A stretch of 64,000 bases of DNA from Atrichornis clamosus (taxonomy: Eukaryota > Chordata > Aves > Passeriformes > Menuridae). The position numbers were made by a program, and so were the translations under genes. Location of the stretch: NCBI GenBank assembly GCA_013400975.1, contig WBMZ01005340.1:1-64000 (forward strand), given 5' to 3'. The number at the start of each line of letters is the position of its first letter. Position 1 is the stretch's first letter. Shown piece by piece: positions 38,691-51,837 of the stretch. Below the pieces are notes generated by a model. The model did no database searches, had not been told where the DNA came from, and was given only the letters and a program-made list of their open reading frames with translations.

Positions 38691-41600
38691 AAGTAGGGAC
38701 TATGTAGGGCTCTGGTCCTGTTTGTAATGCACCAAGCACTGGAGGTTCACTAATGGGGCTCCCAAATGTCAGAGTAATTGAGAGTTTGACTATCCGTATT
38801 ACTTGTAAACTACTTGTAAACTTCACAGGGAAGACACTGTGTTCATTACAGATACTGTCACTGCTTAATAAAGTAATCTTATAATTAGCTTCAATCAAAG
38901 TCAAACTTTTTAACTCAAAAAATAAATAATGTGCTTTAACAATGTTGGGGTGTCCTCACTATGAAATTTCAGTAAGTGTCCAACATTTGAAAAACTTGAT
39001 GTGATGAGGAAAGTTGTTAATTCATTGTGTGCTCTTTAGTAAAATATTTAGAGATAAAAGTTGTTCTTAATCAAAATCTTCTAAGGTTTGAGAACAGAAC
39101 ACACAGAAATATTTCCAATTTTTTGAATGAGCCACTTGCCCACTTTTACATCTCTTGTCTAGATAAATATGAACACAAAATATTTGTGTTATCAGTCCTA
39201 TGAAAATCACATCATTTATTTACATGATAGACACAGAGCTCATGTCTCACTAGTTGTGTTTTCATACTGATAGTCTAAAGCAGTAGCTGAAACAGAAGAA
39301 CTACACTTCCATCTTGAAAAAGTATTCTGCTGCCACATTAATGTCACGGTAGAAGTTAAAAACTCTTTGATTTGATTACACATAGGCACAGGACAGATGT
39401 CTACAGATGGTTTGGGGTTGATGGCTGTGAAACCGCAACAGCTGCGCAACCGTGTGCAAGACAGACCTGGAGTGAAGAGGTTTATTTCCTTTGCTGCTGA
39501 TGATTACTTTATGCAGCAACCAGAACACAATTTCCACTCCCTTTTGTGCCTCAAGAAGTTTTACTTCAGTGGTCAGATCCTGATTCACAAAGTTATTAAA
39601 AACTCCTACGTGTTGTTCTCACTGCATGTTTTTTGTTAGGAAAGAGTCCGTGGTCTCCAAGAATGCCACATTTTAGCTCTGCAAACAGCACAAATGGCTG
39701 TCTCCCTAGTTAGCTTTAATCCTGCAAAGTAGTTTGAATTCTTTTCTGAGTGTCATTCAGCTGTTTCAAAGAAAAAACAACATACAAAGTAAATAATTAT
39801 TAAAAAGCACTTATTTGTTTAAAATCACCATAATTTGGAGGTTATAAAAGCAGATGTGGACACCATTTGGGCACCGCAGTGGTAAAGAACTAGAGAAAGC
39901 AGAATTAAACATTTCCCATTAAGTCAGCAAATTATTCAAGCTGTAAGAGGAATTCCGGTTCTTGGATTGAAGCTGTGAACTCAGTGGGGCTAATTTACAG
40001 TTCCACTTTTGGTGCAAGTCTGTTGTGACAAGAAGTGGGGGACCAAACAAGCAATTTCTCTCCCACGCACCCCTCTACTTGGGCAGTGCACTATGCACAC
40101 ACATGCCCTGCCTAGAAGGCAAGAAGCTGCCAGACTGTTCCTGCTGCCAACATAATTCCATACTTGTGTTTGAATCACAGTAATTCCTAACACATCAACT
40201 TTATGCAGGTGAAGCCAATTTATGCCTTGCCCCACAGAGCCTCCTGAATAGCATTGAGCAGAAATGATAGGCCAGATTCTGCTTAAAACTTTGATGAAGC
40301 AAACTCAGAGTAAACTTTATGAACACTGACAGCTTGTGCAGATTTATACCTTTACCTAGGACTCCCCACTGAATGTAGCAGTGTAGATTGTATTTGTATT
40401 GTACATAAAAAATGACACATTTTTGTATCTGCTCCCAAGTTTTGTGAATCTTACTTGTTATTTTTAAAGTATCTGCAGTCATAAGATCTACAGGGCTAAA
40501 TGGAAGGCATTTAATCAAATTTGATAATCAGGTTTGTAGGCATTGATGCTTTGAAGTGGTTAACTGGGTAACAGCTAATTTCCCTGTGGGATGTGCAACG
40601 CACTAACCTCTCCTCCCCCTGAATGATGGCAGCATGTAAATATCTGCTGTGTTCGAAAAACACTCTTAAATCACCAGCCATTAAGAACCACTAATAACTT
40701 GACTGGTTTAATACATAATGTATTATGAAGAGACTAATGTCGTCTGTATCAGAGCATGTCTGCGACCTCTGAATATGTTGAAGTCTCTCCCCACCTCCAG
40801 TGACTGCAGCTAGGATTTCCATTGATGAAACTAGCAGCCTGCCAGTACTGCCATTTGCCAGGAAGCTTTACTTGTCTGGTTAGGACAGTCTGCCCTCACA
40901 TATTTGTAGAGATGTTCACAGGCAGTAACCAGAAATACGAGCTGGAATCAGGAACAGGGAATGTTATAAGACAGCAGAGCAAATAATCTGCCTTGCAAAG
41001 AAACTAATTTACCTGCTGGTATCAGCATTATGAAAACAAAGAGGATCAGCATTCATACAACAGAGGAAAGCCAGCCATTTATTTTAGCCCATGGTCACAG
41101 TGACTGAATTTGAATTTCATGGGATTAATTCGGTTCACTTGAACAGGAATTTGTATATATCACAATACAAATTTTAAAGCATAGCACAACTGGAAGAAAG
41201 ACTCTTGATTTCTTAAGAAATTAAATCATCTAATTGATTTCAATAGCCTTTTAGGTAGGGTTCTGCTTGGAAAGGTAGTGGCAAATTGTCTGGTCCTGCT
41301 TGTATAAGTGAAACAAAACCCAAAATGAAACATAACGAGATGAACAGAAATCATCTGAGTAGTTTGAGTTGAACCTGTTCCTGCAGTATTGATGGCAGCA
41401 GGATTACAACTGTTTATTGGATTACAGGCTAGACAGATCAAAACCATTCTCTTCAGAAGTCACTTAAATACAACAAGATAAAGTTCCTTTAAACACTCCA
41501 CTCACCAGTAATATCACAGCTGTCTACAAAGCATCCTTCTAGCAAGTTTTGTTTACTAAAAGAAGTAGTAAATTTCATAATGTATATTTTATCTTGCATA

Positions 41601-41778
41601 CAATCCCGGTTTTTCAAGTGAAGAAGGATCCACTCCTAAATGACAGAAAATATCAGAAGGGCATGTAAGGTAATGACTCTTGCAAACTTCAAGACGTGTA
41701 GCACAAATTAGAGTGTTTATAGAAGCTTACAGAAAGAAACCCTAATTCTCCATTATTTGCTGTGAATTTAAAGCTGAT

Positions 41779-42200
41779 GGAAGGAAGGAAGGAAGAAAGG
41801 AAGAAAGGAAGGAAGGAAGGAAGGGAAGGAAGGAAGGAAGGAACGAAGGAAGGAAGGAAGGAACGAAGGAAGGAAGGAAGGAACGAAGGAAGGAAGGAAG
41901 GAACGAAGGAAGGAAGGAAGGAACGAAGGAAGGAAGGAAGGAACGAAGGAAGGAAGGAAGGAACGAAGGAAGGAAGGAAGGAACGAAGGAAGGAAGGAAG
42001 GAACGAAGGAAGGAAGGAAGGAACGAAGGAAGGAAGGAAGGAACGAAGGAAGGAAGGAAGGAACGAAGGAAGGAAGGAAGGAACGAAGGAAGGAAGGAAG
42101 GAACGAAGGAAGGAAGGAAGGAACGAAGGAAGGAAGGAAGGAACGAAGGAAGGAAGGAAGGAAAGAAAGAAAGAAAGAAAAAAAAAAGAAAGAGAAAAAG
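41779..42200. repeat. GGAA microsatellite with a 20-bp higher-order repeat
   Basis: A (GGAA)n tract on the plus strand. Its core, 41841-42160, is 16 identical head-to-tail copies of GAACGAAGGAAGGAAGGAAG, so every fifth tetranucleotide carries a G-to-C change. The left flank is plain GGAA with GAAA variants; the right flank decays to GAAA and poly-A. Each 20-mer supplies exactly one CpG, giving 16 CpGs spaced 20 bp apart, plus several GGAA ETS-factor cores. The array happens to lack stops, so long Ser/Pro/Phe-rich (minus) and Lys/Arg/Glu/Gly-rich (plus) frames appear; these are not genes. Confidence 0.98.
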
Positions 42201-42835
42201 ACATAATGCTCCCTCCCTTACCTGAACAAGAAATGTAACTTCCAAGAGTAGGAAGACTTGTTCTCTGTTCATAATATATCCTTACACCCTAGGAAACAAC
42301 AAGGTCTGGTAGAGGGTATACAAGTGTTAAATTGAAAGTATTGGTTCCCCCACTATCCATTAACTTAGCAACTTATAGCACTTCCCTGAGTGGGATATGT
42401 GTTGGGGCCAGCTTGCTTCAAGCAATGAAATCCAATTACACTTTAACTGAAGATCCTGTTTTTATTAACAAACATGAATACAGCTAAAGAAGAAATTATT
42501 TAAAATCTTTAATCATTCTGTATTACTGTGATCAGTGCTTCCTGAATATACTGTAAGGAAGAGACTCTGTTTATTCAATTTTCTCATGCTATGATGGTAG
42601 ACTGCATGACAGCATGTTTATTATGCTAATACACCTACAATGTTAACAAACAAATGACACTAGCTGGCTAAAAAACTCCTCAGAGTTGCAAATACCTTCT
42701 TTTATTAATATGAATTTCCCCACTAGGATAGAATCACATTCCTAGGTACTCTTCTGCATAAATCACTCCAGCAAGATCATCACAGAAGTGATATATAAAT
42801 CAAATTTGCCTTCAAATAGCATTAATTGATGCTAA
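42201..42835. other. Unique intronic sequence
   Basis: AT-rich spacer between the GGAA array and the next CR1; nothing recognised. Confidence 0.4.
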
Positions 42836-43715
42836 ACTGTTCAACATCTTTGGGGATGACATGGACAGTGGGATGGAGTGCACCCTCAGCTGGTGACACC
42901 AAGCTGTGTGGTGTGGGCAGCACACTGGAGGGAAGGGATGCCATCCAGAGGGACCTGGACAGGCTTGAGAGGTGGGGCAGTGCCAACCTCATGAAGTTCA
43001 ACCAAGTGAAGTGCATGGTCCTACACCTGGGTCATGGCAATCCCAATCCCAGGCACACCTAGAGCTTGGGTACAGAACTGATTGACAGCAGCCCTGTGGA
43101 GAAAGACTTGGGGCTGATGGTTGGTGATGAAAAACTCACCATGAGCTGGCAGTGTGCCCTCACAGCCCACAAAGCTGACAAAATCCTGCACTGCATCAAA
43201 AGGAGTGTGGCCAGCAGGTCAAAGGAGGTGATTCTGCCCCTCAACTCTGCTCTTGTGAGACCCCACCTGGAGCACTGCGTGCAGTTCTGGTGTCCCCAGC
43301 GTAAGAGGGACATGGAATTGTTGGAGTAAGTTGGGCCACAAAGACAACAGGCTGAGAAAGTTGGGGCTGCTCAGCCTGAAGGAGAGAAGGTTGCCTGGAG
43401 ACCTCACAGCACCTTCCAGTACCTGAAGGGGCTACAGAGAAGTCGGGGAGGGACTCTTTGTCAGGAACTGTAGTGATAGGACAAGGAGTAATAGGTACAA
43501 ATTGAAAGAGGGAAACTGAGATATTAGGAAGAAATTATTTGTGAGAGTGGTAAGGTACTGGAACAGGTTGCCCAGGGAGGTTGTGGATGCCCTCATCCCT
43601 GGCAGTGTTGGGGTTGGCTAAGGTCTTGAGCAACCTGGTGTAGCGGGAGGTGGGGGTTGAGATTAGATATCTTTAAGGTCCCTTTCAACCCTTAACATTC
43701 TATGATTCTGTGAAT
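42836..43715 (+). mobile_element. CR1 LINE, RT C-terminal part to 3' end
   Basis: Starts in the RT coding region ('gacatggacagtgggatgga', DMDSG motif) and runs to the CR1 terminus (ttctatgattctgtga). The following stretch encodes NLMKFNQVKCMVLHLGHGNP, then the EKDLGLMV motif and an [11 protein letters not shown] motif, all typical of the CR1 RT tail. Between 'accctcagc' and 'gacaccaag' the sequence is short by roughly 8-9 bases relative to the family, removing the FADD catalytic box and shifting the frame. This is the longest CR1 copy of its orientation here, and it is inactive. Confidence 0.95.
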
Positions 43716-46700
43716 AACCTAGATTCAAACTGGCATTGTAACAATTAGTACAATTACCCCACACGCCTTGGGGGTGTCACAAAGATAACATTAGACTGGT
43801 ATTTGTTAGATTGTCCTGATTCTTCTCTCATCTGTGCTATGTTAGAAGTAGACAAGTTCAGAGAGATGAATTTTTCTGCCATAACCAAAACACACCTACC
43901 TGAAACCCACAAAAATTGCAAGGACCCCAAAAGCAATCTGTTCCTCCCCTTCTCCTCCCCGCCTCCCCCCACCAAAAAAAAAAAAAAAAAGAAATCAGTA
44001 AAAGCCCCCTGACATAGACACTGTGTTTATGATGGAAGTTATGTCTGAAGATTTACAAACACTAGCCTCGGGAGGAAAATGAAGTTTTACAACACAGCTG
44101 ATCTGCAAATGATGATTGAACCGAATTCCTGTAGCGGCAAAACCTACATTTTATGCTATCACCTGGTGGCACTGTTATACAGCCTGCTAAATCTCTGTTT
44201 TCAGCATCCAGCTCCAGGGAGGGCACATGGTGCTGCTTTTACCCTGAGGTTACATGTGACCTCCCAGGTAGGTTTGAGATGGAGGGAGCCAATTGACCTA
44301 GACACTGGGTTTTGTTTTGGGCTTAAAAATATAGCTGCCCTCCCCAAACAGACATGTTGTTGGCTTGACATTTGGGAAGAACACGTATCTAAATTACATC
44401 CAAAGCTGGTTTGATATAAATAATAGCAATTTTCACATAGGTTTCATATTTCTGGTACTTCTGCCATAAGTAACACGCTAGTAAGCTAACTGAAGACCTG
44501 GGAGGTTTCAATGGGACAAATACCAGAAGAAAACTGTTGTATTACTGCAGACAGTTTTAAGGGAACTTGTTTCACTGAGCTAATAAACATGAAGATTATG
44601 TAATATAATCCCCAGAAAATAAGAATAATTGCAAATATTAACAACCTGTCCAGTTTGTAGAAATAGTACTTTTAACTACTTCCTTTAGCAAAGATTGAAT
44701 AATCTATACATTGTGCTAAGAAAAACCAAATGAAACCACAAACCCACCATAATTTTCATCTCCTATCTTTCAGAACACAGAGATAGTATACTAATTTACA
44801 CGTAGCTGATGAACATTCAAAACTGAAACATCAGTTGTGCTATTAAGCAACAGATACCTCTTCAGTGTATGAGGTTAGATACCAGTATACATAATTCTGC
44901 ATTCATACATATTATGCATATTGGTTAGAAAAACATGATCCCACTGAAGTCTCTAGCAACTAAAAATCAAATTATATTTAGGTTTTTCCTCTCTATTTTT
45001 ATATCCTATTCACACGTAAGTCATCCTGACAGCAGGAAAAGGGCAAGTATCAAGTCTACAAGTACCTAAAACATGCTAAATGTTCCCACCTTTTCCTGCT
45101 TACAGAACTATAATGGAAGGAAAGCACTTATCTTATATTTGAAATGAGATTTCTGTATTTTTCCTAATAAAGTGCATTAGTTAGAAATACTCTCCCTGTA
45201 TTTTAAAATTGAAAATGTCTTAATACCAAATGTTATTGATAGGAATGTTGTCAGCAGAACGAGGATCCGAGAAGCCTGATTTTATTAACAGAACATTGAA
45301 TTATTGCATGAGACAGGGCTTTTCTGAAGTACTGTTTCACTACTTGAGCTTTTCTCAAGTGAATATTTTTGATAGCTCCTCTTCCCCTCATTGTCTGGGC
45401 TCCACTCTCATTTGCTTGCACACCTACCCTTGTGCTGCTCTCTTCTTGTATTGGTGCTTCACTGACACTGTGTGGTGCTGCCACTCCTTGTCTCCAACAC
45501 CTTTACCCCTGTGATCAGGTGCCTCTTCCTCTACCCAAGCAGAGTTTAATAACTCATGGTTTATTCAGATGAATTATAGATCCCTCAGACATATTAATTT
45601 CAGCCACACGAAATTATCTTTCAGCATTTCTTTGCTAAGTAACATAGACAGAAGTTGTAAAGAAGAATCTTTTATTTCATCCCAATGTAAGACAGTTTCA
45701 CTACTCATGTTTAAAAAATAAAATTAAATATCCTTTTTTCAAGTTGTTCCTGTCATTTAGCACATTCCACCCCTGAAGAAGAAATTGGCAAACTATCCAA
45801 AAGAAAATGAAGTTATGCTTTTTCTGTCTCTGGTAGATGAAATAAGAAAATCAATTTGATGTGTATATGGCAGTAAAACAGTGAAGGAGATGGGGCTTCT
45901 AAAAGATCATCAAATGCAGAACCTCATTCAATGAATGCTCAGACACTGAGCTGAACCTAATCCACCTTTATTAATGGGGCTTCTTGGAGAAAGTGTTTTC
46001 TGGCAGGTTATTAACAATAAAGTGTAGCAATGACATGCTATTCCTGAGAATACACTATTCCACTGGGATGTATTCTCATTTAAACAGCCAATCCTTCACA
46101 ACCACCTTGTCATGGAATAATACATTCTCCTCTCATGGAAGAGTCTGCTGTAGGGTTCAAGGTGAGCCCTTTACTTCTCAAATTATCTATCTTAACTCTC
46201 ATAGTTTTTACTTGTGGTGAGTTACAACCCCACCTAAAACCCTTAAAGAGAAATGTAGTATGTAAAGAAGGCCAAACTACTTGGCTTGATTTGTTTTCCG
46301 GAAAACAATGAATAAGAAATGAGGTTTATATTTTACGTTTGGTATATATCTTCTTCTATGTGATAGGTTTGAAGTGTATGCATTTAATATTGATTTAAAA
46401 AATCACAACAAATCAGTGCAGGCTAAGATAGGTGTCAGATAACATAAGAAAGCTGTTCTACTAGAACTAAAAGCTATCAAAGCCAACTCAACTGTGCATT
46501 ACGTAGTTATAACCCCACAGGGATTTATCTTTTTCTACTGGAGCTGAATTTGGGCCAAACCACTGACTTTTCATTAGCTCAGAGTCAGCACTGGTGTCGT
46601 TCAGCATTTTCTCAGGGTTCACATTGGTGAAGGTTTCTCTCCAAGATCCCAGCAGATTTCAATACCCAACTGATGCCAACGTTAGCAGCTATGTTGGGAA

Positions 46701-47764
46701 GTCTTGACCTGTGACCAATCAGTGTCTCATGTTCTATTAAAATGAGAGTTTCTTGTTCTTAAATGGAACATGTCATTTAGTTTGTAGACTGAGTTTAAGC
46801 CAATTTTTCAAACCATCATGTAATTTCCTAGTACATTTAAGCTTTATGTTTTAAAAAATGACTAAAGGGAGGAGCTATTTTCTCTGAGAGAGAATATTCT
46901 CTGAATATTTATTCAGAGCAAGAACATCAGAAACTTGGCAAACTAACAACCAATCTCATCACTTTTTTACTTACAAGTGAAAAGGGAAAAACATAATTTA
47001 AACTGTAGATAGATGACAAAAGAACCTGATTCCATACCCAAGTGGTCACACAGGTTCCTAAACAAACGTATGGCTAAAGTGCCTGAGAAACTGCAAGTCA
47101 ACAGCTCTTAGAACAGATCATGCTTGTCACATTTCCTCTGGCAGAGGAAACAGACTGTTATTCTATCTTCTACAAATTACAAGAATAAAAGAATCTCTCA
47201 AGCATATTAATTAATGAGATTCATTCGAAACATAGCAGGCTGCTGCCACTATTTAGTTTTCATGAACATATCTGGCCAATTAGTATCTAAATTTATAAAA
47301 AGACTTTTTTGTAAATGTTGAATATTTTATGCTTGTAAAGGCTTTGCAAACTGCTATGTGCTATGTGCATACTAATGCTCTCTAATTGTGGAATACTCAA
47401 CAGTACAATAACTCCATGATAAAATCCAACTGTTTTTCAAGATAAAAATCAGGGTTTAGCAACATCACTCAGTTCTCACAGTGTTTTTGAGGGGAAAAAA
47501 GCATAACCACAAGCTGGTTTGCTAAAATCCAAAAGGAACTTCATAGCAAGCTGTCCTGGAGATGATCCTAACTCAGCAACTCCTGAAAATTGCATCTCAC
47601 TCTTATTTATCTAACAATATATTTATCTAGCAATATTTACCTAGCAATATCTAGCAAAATAATAGAATAAATAATCAGAAAATGTGATTACAGAGAAGAG
47701 TAAAAATTTGTTAAAAAAAGCAAAAATAAAATGACAGTTTTTGCCTTTCCCAGAGGCAAATGCC
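43716..47764. other. Unique intronic sequence
   Basis: AT-rich. The only simple repeat of note is an A17 run at 43974-43990 after a C-rich stretch. No gene recognised. Confidence 0.4.
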
Positions 47765-47890
47765 TCTAGCATTTGCCTTTCTCGAGATGTTATGGACCTC
47801 CCATGATCTCTACTGACCTTTCAAAGATGAGAGTCTCACAATGACCTCAGCAGATCCTTCATCTTCCTGAAGCCCAGTACATGCTGTGAG
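47765..47890 (-). mobile_element. Short CR1 RT fragment
   Basis: The minus strand contains ETLIFERSVEIMGGP in one frame, matching the CR1 RT segment before the KKxDPGNYRPVSL motif. The same ~85-bp segment occurs again, diverged, in the copy at 48906-49390 ('atggacctcccatgatctc' is shared exactly). Both 5' and 3' parts are missing, so it is an isolated internal piece. Confidence 0.7.
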
Positions 47891-48905
47891 ATATTTGGTA
47901 GCCCCTCGTGTTAAGGATCCAGACATATTAGGGAGTGTTCTGGTACAGCATGAATGGCTTGAATTAGATCACTGCCAGACTACAGGAAGACAACCTCCTT
48001 GTACAGGAAGGAGACAGTCCCACCCCACCAGCACAGGCCACCTGGTCCTGGAGACTGGGGCAGGCCGTGCCTCTCAGGATCAGCACCACTGCACAGCTGC
48101 ACTGGGTCACTCTGTCACTATATTCCAAACTGACTTCTGTTTCAGTGTAGTTATTATGCAATAAGTAACATAAGATTTTGATCTTAGATTTCATGCTCAC
48201 ACGTATGTGGTATGGAAGGAAACTCACGGGCTTCACCATCTCAGTCTCAGCTTCGGAGGGTCAGGAAGACACCTTCCAAACAGAGGCTACCTGCAGTACT
48301 TGTGGTTTGGTCCTTTCCAAAATATCTTTTTCCACCCCCACCGCCCTTTCCCTCATCTCTGCAGATTTTTTTATAGATTTAAAGAAAGTTTAAGGGAACA
48401 AGTCAAAAACATAAGAACACATTTGAAACCATCAATAAAACGGAATCTCTGATTAATGCCCCAAAAGCATACCTTTCATTATATATATATATACACACAC
48501 AGAGAACTGAAACAATCCCTAAAACAGAAATATAACACTCCCCTTGGACCAAGAGATCTTTAATATTTTTAGAACTTTTAAGCATTCTTTTTTCTTTTTT
48601 CCAAGAATGGAGAATCAGAAAAATTCAGCCACCTTAAATTTTTTTTTTTTTAACCCCCCAAAAAGTCACAAATTTATATAATCCATTTTAGTGCATTTTT
48701 TTAGCTATTTAGAATTATCAAGCTGTCTGGAAACGTCACATTTGATTTCAGAATGAATAAAATACAAAATCACAACAGATACTTTGATGTGCTAACATTC
48801 CCTTTTCTTATAGAAGAGGGAATTGTTGGGTCTTGAAAACCTCTAAAGATAGAAACAGCACAACTTCTATGTACATCCTGATGCACCAGGGAAAAGATTT
48901 TTTTA
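47891..48905. other. Unique sequence with a short AT/AC microsatellite
   Basis: About 1 kb between two CR1 RT pieces in the same orientation. It contains (AT)n(AC)n at 48481-48500 and a T-rich patch near 48640. No gene seen. Confidence 0.4.
48481..48500. repeat. (AT)6(AC)4 microsatellite
   Basis: A compound dinucleotide run, mirroring the one at 28927. Confidence 0.85.
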
Positions 48906-49390
48906 TTTTATCAAGTCTAAACCTCTTGTATTTCAGTCTAGGCTGATTGTGTCCCATTGTTCTGCTCTGCACCACTGCAAAGGGCAGACTACCAGATATC
49001 TCATGGACAGTTCCTTGTAGATAGCAGCAGGCTGCTGTAAGGACCCCTCAATCTGTCCGTTCTCCACCTCCCTCAGTCTTTCCTCACAGGGCCCCTGATC
49101 ATCTCGGTGACAGCTGTCTTTTGAGTTTTTTCCAGCCATGAATTAGTCCACCCACCTAGGCCATAATGCCTCAACATGGACATAGGGGTGCTCTGAAGGA
49201 TGACAACCATTAAAAGTGAGGCTGAACAGCCTATAGTTCCCTGGAAAATCCTTCTTGCCCATTCTGAAAGGGGATGCCTTTCCCAAGATGTCATGGACCT
49301 CCCATGATCTCCATGACCTTTCCAAGTTGAGAGCCTCAATGACCTCAGTCAGCTTCCATCTGCGTATTCCATTGGGTCCCATGAACTCCT
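48906..49390 (-). mobile_element. CR1 LINE, RT segment joined to 3' UTR by deletion
   Basis: The minus strand at 49200-49382 is open and reads GPNGIRRWK, then ERSWRSWEV, then MGKKDFPGNYRLFSLTF. These align in order with the CR1 RT motifs GPDGIHPRVLK, EKSWRxGEVP and KKEDPGNYRPVSLTSV. Immediately downstream (about 48910-49140) come the 3' region blocks with an EERLREVE motif ('tttcctcacagggcccctga' on plus). The RT catalytic core in between is absent, and the last ~60 bp of the CR1 terminus are also missing. Dead copy. Confidence 0.82.
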
Positions 49391-51837
49391 ATGGATCAAG
49401 GTTTTTCTCAAAATCACTGACTTAGCCCTTTCCAACTACCAGTAATAATTGTTCTCCTGGAACTCTGTCTCCAGATTCAAAAACCTCAGTCTTATCTGCA
49501 TCTGCTACCACTAAACCATCCAGCTATTTCAGCACTAAATCCGTATTTTCCTTTTTGTTCTTCTATTGTTAGGAGGAGGACTCTGCTATTTCCCAGTACT
49601 CAAAAGACTGGTGCTCAAGGCACATGTGAGATGTTAGAAATCGTGTCCTTTTTTTCAGTCATTTTTCTCTTCTACAGAAGAACTCCAATTAGAGAGAGTA
49701 AGGGTAATGCACCCTCTATCAGCTGAGAACTTATGGATCAGATCGGTTCTTCTTTTCTGTCCCCCCAGAGATTCAAATTTTAGTATCCTAACAGTGCACA
49801 TGATCAGCTGATCTTGCAAGTTGAGTAGCTTGCCTATAAAATTATAAAAGATTTCATCTTTATCCTGACGTAAAGCAAGAAAATTAGAAAATCCTGATTT
49901 CTTGCCCAAAATGACTCAGCAGATGATTCGATAGCATTCTATATGATTAAAACCAAAACCAGATGCAAAGAAAAGGGAAATACTGAGATGAAAGGGCATT
50001 AATGAGCATCACTTTTCTGGTGGATGCTGTCTCTACAGCTCAGAACTCATTTATATCCAGGATATGCAGAGTATCTGTAAAGGACAAAAGAAGGATGCAA
50101 CATTAAAAACTGACTTGTAATGGCTCCAAGTTTGAAATACTAAAAAAGAGAAAAACAAAGACATGAATAAATGCTTGCTTGCTCATCCAGAGTGGCTATG
50201 TGATCTGAATCACTAATAAAAATCTTCAGGAAGGTTGAATGATGAAGAATTTTGCATAGTTACTGTTGCTATGAGAGACAATTTTCTTATTATCCACACA
50301 TTCCACAAATTATTTCCTTTTCCTTATCACTCACAAACAGGCAATGAGGTTCTAGGAAAATGGTCTCCTCCTCTAAAACTTTCTGAGATCATATTTTAAG
50401 GGAAGCAGTCACAATGATGCTTCTCGAAAAGCACTGAGTGTTCAATAAAGAAATTTTAAGTGCAGTGAATGGGATAGAGTCAAGCTCTGCAAATGTGTCT
50501 GAACAGCATCTGGATCCTCCGAAGACAGAGTTGGCAGCTTCATGTCCCATCTGTCCTTCTCTAAAAGGGAGAAGATGTAGACAAAATTTACAGCACCTAC
50601 TGCACCAAACTCCACCACTTATCTAACAACTAATACAACTACCTATGTTATGTGGTTTGCTAGTATTAGCAACAAATAAGCAAAGTACTTTGGCAGCTAC
50701 TACAAAAAGGAACCACACACAATTATGCAAAAGAGTAGAAGCAAATATATTCAGCTGCCAAATGATAAGACGAACATTGTTTGGAAAGAAACTGGAGTAT
50801 TCTTTACAAGAAAAGTTCTCTACAGTAAATACATCAAATACCAGATCATGTTCTCTAAAAAAAAAAAGATATTTCAAGAGCATCCCAAATGAAATCTCTC
50901 AGAGCAGGAAGGGATTTGCACACCAAGAACAAAAACACCACAAAGCCACAATGTCTGTGTTTCAAATAAGTTTTATGGTTATTTTTGAGAGGAAGTTAAG
51001 AGGCAACTCCTTAATTCTGTTTTTAAGCTACAATAGCAGGTAGTCCGATGAGGTAAACTCCATAAGACTCTCACCTTGATTGCAAATAAGTTTATATTTT
51101 CAGGTAGATCAATGTTCTCCTTTTCCAGTTTTGAGTCCAATAGCAGATTCACTGTGATGTCTGACCAGCTCTCTTACACCAGCCCTCCAAAAAAACCAGT
51201 AGTTCCATCAGGGTGAGAGATCTCCAAGATATGAAATCACCACTTGAACTGATGTTAGCCCCACACAATAGTTTTATATTAGCAGATTCTGTGACACTAT
51301 ATAAATTCAGTAATAAGTATGTATGAATTCACACTTCATTGGATAGCTCTGACATATTTTAAAGTAATATTTTTATAGAAGCAAACTGGAATGCATGCAA
51401 ACAGAAGGAAAATTAATCTGCTGCATATATAAACAATATGATATTTATTTGTGCTTCCAAATGATTGTAACAGTCACTACTTAAATACACTCACTGGAAA
51501 GCGTATAGCACAAAGGTTAGGTATAGTTATATCTACTAAATAGTAGCTGATCAATTTTCGTTTAGTTCTCCTTTGCATAACAGGAAGAAGGAACTATGAT
51601 TTATTAATCACTAGGAAAAAAGAAAGTTTCCAGTTTCCCCATAAAATAATGTCTATTATACTCCCTTCCACTTTAGTTTATATTATATAATAATATTTTA
51701 TTATATTGTTTTGTGCATTAGTAATTAGTAGTAGAATTAGTAATAAATCTTTTTATATTTTTATGCATTAAATTCTTTGGAATATCCATCTTCTTTTCAC
51801 AACAATACATTAAGAAATACTAAATTATTAGCAGTGA
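49391..51837. other. Unique intronic sequence
   Basis: AT-rich, no recognised gene. The open frame at 50645-51043 (132 codons) lacks any family signature. Confidence 0.4.

Larger units (their letters stand above)
28681..41778. other. Longest repeat-poor intronic stretch
   Basis: About 13 kb without a recognisable gene. It contains simple repeats, an A/C-rich tract (36308-36380), an LTR-like block (33660-34380, low confidence) and a 12-bp perfect hairpin (38660-38690). Open frames at 32934-33431 (165 codons) and 34380-34835 (151 codons, minus) have no recognisable family, domains or splice context. Confidence 0.4.

Noticed and set aside
41689..42272. Long open frames in several reading frames (158-176 codons, Ser/Pro/Phe-rich or Lys/Arg/Glu/Gly-rich)
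   Set aside because: They are produced by the stop-free GGAA array, occur on both strands and have no non-repeat domain.
49143..49382. 79-codon minus-strand open frame as a host gene
   Set aside because: Its GPNGI and DPGNYR-like motifs show it is a CR1 reverse-transcriptase remnant.
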